The notes under the pieces were generated by a model. That model was given only the letters and a program-made list of their open reading frames with translations. It was not told the DNA's origin and did not search any database. Shown here piece by piece: positions 61,001-64,000 of a stretch of DNA of 64,000 nt. The stretch's first letter is position 1, and each line of letters starts with the position of its first letter. The translations under genes were made by a program, and so were the position numbers. This stretch comes from Rhizophagus clarus (taxonomy: Eukaryota > Glomeromycota > Glomeromycetes > Glomerales > Glomeraceae): NCBI GenBank assembly GCA_015698045.1, contig BLAL01000316.1, forward strand, positions 124,001 to 188,000. The letters run 5' to 3'.

Positions 61001-63831
61001 GAATATTTTTAAGTGTGATTATATCGCATGCACTATTGCTTCCATGGTCTCTACCCCCTTCCGCTTACAACATGCTCAGTTCTCTTCAACGTTACCGGAC
61101 CTTACTCTTCCTGGTCATACTCCTTTATATTCGTGTATGAACCCGCAGGTTTTTAAAGCCTGCCTCAAGGTCCTTCGGAATCGCCACCTTTATTATTTAT
61201 CGCAATTAATTGCGCCTTCTGGCTCTCATCTCATTTCCTGGACAGCTTATCGCACTGCTTATATTGCCCATCTTGAAGATAAGCGTGGCCGTTCCCTCCC
61301 TCATAAATGGTACTTGGACATCAAGGCCCACACGACCCTTCCCGGCTCTCATGATCAGTTGTCTGATCAGTATGTACGCCCTCCTTCTGTCACCTCTTCT
61401 ATTGTTTTGCTTCCTGGTGCCTCTACAACACAAAAGAATCGGCATTGGCTTGTCACGCTTGATGGCAACGATGCTCCTCTCTTCGGCAAACAACTTAGCG
61501 TCCAACCCAAGAAAAATACCTGTGTGATTGTCCATTGGATATCTGACTGTCTCTCTTCTCCTGGTGATGTTGTTCGTCTTCGTCCCTGTTCAGGCTGTGA
61601 CGCACATGTTCCGTTTCCTTCGGCTAGTAAATATTCTGCCGTTCCGCCTCGCTGCACCTTCAAGATTTCTTTGTTGCGGTCTATGATTTTGCCTACAAAT
61701 TGTGAACGCATTCGTCAATCTACTTTGGAAGTCATTTCTCCTCATACTTGGGCTGATCTTAGTATCATAGTTATTCCTTATTATCGGCGCCTTGATCTTT
61801 TGCCAGATTTTTCCCCTTCTTCTTCTTTACTTGTAGAGGATCTCCCTGCGTCTCCCTCTATAGATAATCAATCCTCATTTCCTTCATCCACTCCCCTCCT
61901 GTCAGGCTCTCACTATCGTTATTATACCGATGGTTCTCTGATTAACCTCGGAACACCTGATGTCTCGATGGGCTGGTCCTGGGTTCAAATAATCCCCGAC
62001 GCTGGATATCTTAACTCTATTGCCACATATGCACATGGTACTATCCGGAACTGGCCTTCCTCTACCAGAGCTGAAGCTGCTGCAATTTACGCTGCTTTAA
62101 GCGTCACTCCAGCTGATTCTACTGTGACTATTTACACGGACTCCCAAGCTGCCATTGATGGTTTGCAACTATGTGCATCTTCTTCTTACTCTAATAGTCG
62201 TCTGTTTTACAAAACTACTAATTTTGAGCTATGGGCTTCTATTGAGCACCTTGTTCATACCAAAAGCCTTGTGGTCTTTCCCGTTAAAGTCAAAGGTCAT
62301 GATGGCAATTACTGGAATGAATTTGCTGATTCTCTTGCAAATTCCGCTCATCGCTCCGATATGGCTCCTCTTTTGCCCGTGGACGCTTATACTTCCTCGC
62401 ATCCTGTCCGCCTGGTGTATGATAATGTGGTTTGTGAATCTAATCCCAGGCGGCTCTTCAAGCTCCACTTCCAGGCCACCTTTTTGAAGGACCTTTTATC
62501 TCTCAAACGTTTTCAATTTTTATATTGCCTGTATGACAGGGACGACTATGTAGTGGACTGGGAACTTACCTGGTTTACTCTTAACTTTTCACCGGCTCAT
62601 GATGCTTCCTTTCAGGCTTATCACGCCGCAAGACATTACACCTTCAAGTTTAAACTCTTCCTCGATGACTTGCCTCTCCTGGAAAAGTTAAAAGTCACCC
62701 GTTCCGATCTCTATATTGATCTTCTTACCTGCCGTTCGTGTCGTGATCGTATGGAGGACTTGATGCACTTGATCCTTTGCTCTAAACGCCGTTCTGTCAT
62801 GTATCAGATCTTGCAATCTTATCAAAATCACTTATTTTCTAAGCTTCGTGAAGCTGGTGAATTGGCTAACCAGGATCCTACGCCCCAGCTCAGGAGACTC
62901 TCTTCTCTTTCCTGTTGGACCATTTCTTCCTCTAACTGGTCCTCTTACGCGCTCATCCGGGGTTGTTTGCCTTCCATGTTTGTTGACTTATTCGTTGATT
63001 TATCTGTTTCCAGGACGTCTGCTATGAAGGTCGTAGCTGCGATACATAACAATTTCATCCAGAAGCTTCGGACACGCATCTGGAATCCGCGTACTTATGA
63101 CAAGAGTAAATGGGAAGACGCGATGAACATTACCCTTAAATTGAAAACTACTCCTCGGCCATCCAATTTGCCTGCCACTTCGTATGTGCCTTACTCTTCT
63201 TTACCTCCTCCGACCCATCTCGTGACTTCACGTGACTCCGAAGTTGATTGGATTAGGAACTCGATGACTCAAGGTTTGCCATGGTATAAACATTTGTCGG
63301 GTTTTATGGGTCGTCTAACGGTGCTACTTAATAACAGCTTTAGCAGGATGGGATGTCGATTTTTATAGTGGGCGTTTTGTTCGTTATTTTGTTAGCATAG
63401 TTGCTTCTACTTTGGTTGGAATATATCAAGGGGGAAGATCTAGGGAAATTTAGTGTAATGCGATTATTCTTTTAGTTTAATTTTATTACTTTATTTTTAC
63501 TTAGGAGACTATATAGTTTGGTTTTTAGTTAATTTTATTTTCTTTTGTTTCTTTTTATTTTATGTAAATTGTATTGAGTTAATAATGATTAATAAAGATT
63601 AAGGCTACTATGCCGCGTTTGCCTTGAATTTAAATTCTTTCTTAAAGAAATTATAGATATTAGTTATATGAACCTATTGGCAACAGAGTCCCAAAAATCA
63701 TAGCGGCTTCTACCATTAATATTGTGGTAGGCGCGGTTTCTGTCTCGGCGTATGTCAACAAGTTCGTCCATCATAGCCCAGTTCCAATGGACGTTATAGT
63801 GGGAACGACGTGAACGTGTGTGGCGAGGCAT
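55023..63831 (-). CDS. Trihelix/Myb-SANT-like DNA-binding protein (4 exons; LINE in intron 1)
   Basis: Joined exons 63831-63674, 55402-55333, 55257-55155 and 55078-55023 (158, 70, 103 and 56 bp) give an uninterrupted 128-aa frame ending in TAA. Residues about 12-76 fit a trihelix/Myb_DNA-bind_4 fold: Trp18 (HWNWAMMDELVDIRR), Trp47 (YDFWDSVANR) and Trp68 (QQCSQKWRNLVRDY). The Arg-rich tail includes DDRRRRRNLPMYRRR. Phases agree at all three introns. Introns 2 (75 bp, GTAAGT..TTTAG) and 3 (76 bp, GTAATT..TTTTAG) look canonical; the intron-1 donor (GTTCAT) is weak. Intron 1 contains the 8.2-kb LINE I in antisense; without it the intron would be about 86 bp. A nuclear DNA-binding role is inferred from the fold only. 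Whether it is still expressed is unknown. Confidence 0.78.
55441..55452. repeat. LINE I target-site duplication, 5' side
   Basis: GAATTTAAATTC lies between gene intron sequence (GGATTGGTTAATTT) and the LINE 5' end (TAACGATCTGCGC). It is paired with 63626-63637. Confidence 0.95.
55453..55555 (+). promoter_or_regulatory. LINE I 5' UTR / putative internal promoter
   Basis: 103 bp conserved among the full-length copies (B, D, F, I, and diverged in C). The block GATCACTCTGTCCATTTTTT is kept even in the non-autonomous element E, which otherwise lost ORF1. LINEs usually carry an internal promoter at this place; that role is inferred here. Confidence 0.5.
55556..57682 (+). CDS. LINE ORF1 RNA-binding protein, copy I (intact, 708 aa)
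   Basis: This protein presumably binds the element's RNA to form the retrotransposition particle. The N-terminus is basic (MPNNVARRGRGSFNP), followed by an Asn/Ser/Pro-rich disordered stretch to about residue 150. Residues about 248-300 resemble an RRM (IQVTDIPFFLTKDNIMSYF) and about 325-400 form a second, weaker RRM-like unit (KRWAYVTFNSQETMDAAM). A zinc knuckle follows at Cys413, Cys416, Cys421 and Cys426 (CHRCGKLGCAPSQC), with Cys at the place where CCHC knuckles have His. RS-rich segments lie at about 460-515. A predicted coiled coil at about 530-578 (ANILSLLKSLQQDMADVRDR) may drive multimerisation, and a short second helical region lies near the end. ORF2 starts 49 nt downstream in another frame. 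Confidence 0.93.
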   Translation: MPNNVARRGRGSFNPNSRKASRQERRNNNNNSDNSGSDGENTVQQKRTRTTSDTTMDEDYIAGPAADVEVEGPSSPPKENNTASTSLSSHPNMAAALSAPNDNASDGLNASMHARTTTPASPLNASPDMATDIDPPADQFLVQSPTFSIDRNDFQAAAAPNSAPETLKNFTTNKALIDAVNNTFLEMYESYTGKARMTGSGDAKRLVIHFQSKEARDACVGAAHQQFPDLVFHAHDPKQLRSDEDLRAIQVTDIPFFLTKDNIMSYFKKFGNIQSCRVYSRKNAKVQQARIVYDSALSITRFDTQWAVYCFSTCLRVTPCHYTVDQKSSRRAFVATLTQLPPNTKDIDLAPLTRDLGAKAVNVPLSLNSYKPKRWAYVTFNSQETMDAAMEQIIGFRGQTLQWNLPDNTNKLCHRCGKLGCAPSQCPSRQDRGRSRGRNPVAALKERFNINQPARTKARSRSGSRSRPHSKGPGDSQSSQPRKLSANTQLNNNPRRDRSKSNDRRDRSVSFSTVLRSPPPLSTPNQATVMSPHEAANILSLLKSLQQDMADVRDRITALELNDRRMSRIEQHLGLLPPPDIPTTSQTSEMLIDAPAIPAPTVKQVSPRPAISPVQPTLNPLSPGFIPSRPVRAPISAPVNILDISSLSPTSHMAPPSTQTHDEIQAINAKHSAIENKLDMLANSISGFIGSIASSSSSPNSADNAGSK
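57683..57731 (+). other. ORF1-ORF2 intercistronic spacer
   Basis: The 49-nt spacer ends TCATAGTGTTATA just before ATGACGGACAATA. Length and end are the same in copies B (3399-3447) and H, and within 1-2 nt in C and F. The conserved spacing suggests reinitiation or another translational coupling for ORF2; this is inference. Confidence 0.5.
57732..63368 (+). CDS. LINE ORF2: AP endonuclease, reverse transcriptase, RNase H (intact, 1878 aa)
   Basis: The polyprotein nicks target DNA and copies the element RNA at the nick. AP endonuclease (about 45-290): SSFNINGLK at 47-54, VVDTH (Asp where most LINEs have Glu), GDFNMH at 194-199, SRIDYVW, and SDHNPV from 282. Reverse transcriptase (about 580-960): MPNGKAPGPSMITYEM from 601, RPITLLEVIRKSF, Asp737 and Asp743 in SQDISKAFDSVN, GIDQGEVISPLLWV around 795, and catalytic VFMDDS at 848-853. 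RNase H (about 1394-1510): YTDGS with Asp1400, RAEAAAI with Glu1448, YTDSQ with Asp1470, and EFADSLANSA. The C-terminal zinc motif has Cys1667, Cys1670, His1679 and Cys1683. No stop or frameshift is present, so this copy looks competent. Confidence 0.95.
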   Translation: MTDNTFDYDSFVRNPPNPIDIDDLTLQDSLFSSISPSLSPNNSFNISSFNINGLKMFSQNKIELLNDLFSLKHISFGGVVDTHIHPKQMHFLSKRLPNYTVFSSVLDTSQHVRSSGGVSLFIENSLASHVHTYTSLSSRLLSVDLYFKGNIKLRIFVVYIPPPSDQSLRNDTIDLLISALSDAKRLGFHHAVCGDFNMHLDQFYPIFFNQPQIASKRIHRLFNFLLSNGYVDFTPVNFSSTSLGTFHRADIISRIDYVWSCPLLKRFLLTSVIFDVRDLSLSDHNPVIIYYDSSFLSSSLKPARARQLQRRSRRIFSFDSVTPTQWEDFSAHVDNLCNIPTVEFTSWHVNRMCEYLHTNIIAGANAILPARTVGNDHIPKLPKDLETLIQHYRFLNRVLHSVRLLRKYPHTLSSSHDRKWSGYLIRLNNIFNLYKSIFSSVPVLPSTLLSCRTDNFNSLYRTLSRASFLLRGLHLLKEKEFQDSSIKAHLESRDQKFDTDISSFISSALSRSRRRIVLDRVFIDHPTTPQLLTDPKDISDAVVKHFQNAVPINSSPPSHISALPDRWRSAYLPMDSVSPDIYSSLLSPPSLEEWLSTVSSMPNGKAPGPSMITYEMLKHLGPTANSLLLILICKCFATADIPDLWRQAMVFPIPKPHDWRCQLKNTRPITLLEVIRKSFVKLFYNRLSTVLATHNVLKGGNFAGLPGGTCRDPIITLESIIHDANHTNSPLWILSQDISKAFDSVNLTMLKFALERIRLPASAITLILSLFMNRSNWVFIAHGETSSYRVRIGIDQGEVISPLLWVIYIDPLLTVLKSEMLDPYVLRSPSLLSADTVPIPDISINNLVFMDDSTLISSSKAGLEHMLSITEEFYSLNNTSANHQKYVLISNSLPLSTTSTISPVEFHLSLSSLNAIPSISVTPISITSSFRFLGVWFNIKGSRDFVKKQIANECNSFAATLRPARLSAKQVVYLYNSVLIPKLEYRMQVTHLSASDCYAATRSVRSLVKHKANFSRSLPNPILYLSQALGLINLSSHLIQCHVNNLFLMANSSTPFIQRLFIYRLMLIQFRFLIPISPLMVSDWSLWSNMNIFKCDYIACTIASMVSTPFRLQHAQFSSTLPDLTLPGHTPLYSCMNPQVFKACLKVLRNRHLYYLSQLIAPSGSHLISWTAYRTAYIAHLEDKRGRSLPHKWYLDIKAHTTLPGSHDQLSDQYVRPPSVTSSIVLLPGASTTQKNRHWLVTLDGNDAPLFGKQLSVQPKKNTCVIVHWISDCLSSPGDVVRLRPCSGCDAHVPFPSASKYSAVPPRCTFKISLLRSMILPTNCERIRQSTLEVISPHTWADLSIIVIPYYRRLDLLPDFSPSSSLLVEDLPASPSIDNQSSFPSSTPLLSGSHYRYYTDGSLINLGTPDVSMGWSWVQIIPDAGYLNSIATYAHGTIRNWPSSTRAEAAAIYAALSVTPADSTVTIYTDSQAAIDGLQLCASSSYSNSRLFYKTTNFELWASIEHLVHTKSLVVFPVKVKGHDGNYWNEFADSLANSAHRSDMAPLLPVDAYTSSHPVRLVYDNVVCESNPRRLFKLHFQATFLKDLLSLKRFQFLYCLYDRDDYVVDWELTWFTLNFSPAHDASFQAYHAARHYTFKFKLFLDDLPLLEKLKVTRSDLYIDLLTCRSCRDRMEDLMHLILCSKRRSVMYQILQSYQNHLFSKLREAGELANQDPTPQLRRLSSLSCWTISSSNWSSYALIRGCLPSMFVDLFVDLSVSRTSAMKVVAAIHNNFIQKLRTRIWNPRTYDKSKWEDAMNITLKLKTTPRPSNLPATSYVPYSSLPPPTHLVTSRDSEVDWIRNSMTQGLPWYKHLSGFMGRLTVLLNNSFSRMGCRFL
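63369..63625 (+). promoter_or_regulatory. LINE 3' UTR, likely reverse-transcriptase recognition region
   Basis: This is the most conserved non-coding part of the family, present in all nine copies including E and stub G. Shared blocks are GGGGGAAGATCTAGGGAAAT, TTAGTGTAATGCGATT, CTTAGGAGACTATATAG and GGCTACTATGCCGCGTTTGC. There is an AATAAAGAT polyadenylation-like signal about 35 nt before the terminal 12-mer. There is no poly(A) tail or microsatellite end. LINE RTs usually recognise the 3' end of their RNA, so this is the likely template-recognition region. Confidence 0.65.
63626..63637. repeat. LINE I target-site duplication, 3' side
   Basis: GAATTTAAATTC is followed by gene intron sequence (TTTCTTAAAGAAATTATAGA). 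It equals 55441-55452. Confidence 0.95.
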
Positions 63832-64000
63832 TATTAGTTTAGATTTGATTTTTATAATTTGATTTTGGGATGAGTAAAAATTTGAAAGAAAGTCGTAAAA
63901 TGTCACTTTAAATAAAATTTGAACAATACCTCTTTGGTTTGATTTTATTTCTCGTTTCAATTAAATTTAATTTATTACACTTTTCATCATTAAACATATT
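63832..64000 (-). promoter_or_regulatory. Upstream region of the SANT-like gene
   Basis: AT-rich DNA upstream of the start codon at 63829-63831. It is homologous to the same position in both palindrome arms (21359 to about 21530 and about 24935-25109), so it was duplicated with exon 1 and probably contains promoter elements. The frame of exon 1 extends upstream for 43 more codons, but the paralogues do not support coding there. Confidence 0.45.

Larger units (their letters stand above)
55453..63637 (+). mobile_element. LINE copy I, full length and apparently intact
   Basis: An 8185-bp element has a 103-bp 5' UTR, ORF1 (708 aa), a 49-nt spacer, ORF2 (1878 aa) and a 257-bp 3' UTR before the terminal 12-mer. 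Both ORFs are free of stops and frameshifts, so this is the reference copy and a candidate source element. The domain order (ORF1 with zinc knuckle; AP endonuclease, RT, RNase H and C-terminal CCHC in ORF2) fits the I/R1/Tad group of LINEs; the exact clade needs a tree. It lies in intron 1 of the SANT-like gene, opposite in orientation to the gene. Confidence 0.96.

Noticed and set aside
63832-63960. 43-codon upstream extension of SANT-like exon 1
   Set aside because: The conserved start is the internal ATG at 63831, shared by the paralogues; the upstream part is AT-rich and not preserved as coding in them.

Overview
The window is eukaryotic, AT-rich and made almost wholly of transposable elements. 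Compact GT-AG introns of about 75-130 bp, a BED/hAT transposon and many LINE copies suggest a fungal genome. My best guess is an arbuscular mycorrhizal (Rhizophagus-like) fungus, but I cannot confirm the taxon from the sequence alone.

The dominant component is one family of large (about 8.2 kb) two-ORF non-LTR retrotransposons (LINEs). ORF1 is an RNA-binding protein with RRM-like segments, a zinc knuckle, RS-rich stretches and a coiled coil. ORF2 carries an AP-type endonuclease, a reverse transcriptase, an RNase H and a C-terminal CCHC motif. Nine copies or derivatives are present. On the + strand: A (1-1180), B (1181-9351), C (9352-21164, split by a hAT element at 13672-16722), and the only intact copy, I (55453-63637). 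On the - strand: D (25304-33501), E (33502-34841, a short non-autonomous derivative with its own ORF), F (34842-43031), G (43032-43286, a 3' stub), and H (43287-53865, split by two short TIR elements and 5'-truncated).

Every LINE junction carries the same perfect 12-bp palindrome, GAATTTAAATTC, seen ten times. Copies sit head-to-tail with no spacer. Copy I is flanked by two copies of the 12-mer and lies in intron 1 of a small four-exon gene (- strand, exons between 55023 and 63831) for a trihelix/Myb-SANT-like DNA-binding protein. Removing the element leaves an intron of about 86 bp. Two decayed paralogues of exon 1 (21201-21358 on -, 25110-25267 on +) abut LINE arrays at the same intron position and in the same relative orientation. 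This points to a LINE specialised for one intron of a multicopy gene family, with tandem arrays built by repeated insertion at the same site.

Layout: 1-21164, + LINE array A-B-C. 21165-25303, a large inverted duplication holding two exon-1 pseudogenes and their upstream DNA around a loop of about 144 bp with 12-bp repeats. 25304-53865, - LINE array D-E-F-G-H. 53866-54627, AT-rich repeat DNA ending in a 50-bp satellite. 54628-55022, unassigned DNA. 55023-63831, the SANT-like gene with LINE I in intron 1. 63832-64000, upstream DNA of that gene, homologous to the palindrome arms. No tRNA, rRNA, CRISPR or bacterial-type feature was seen.
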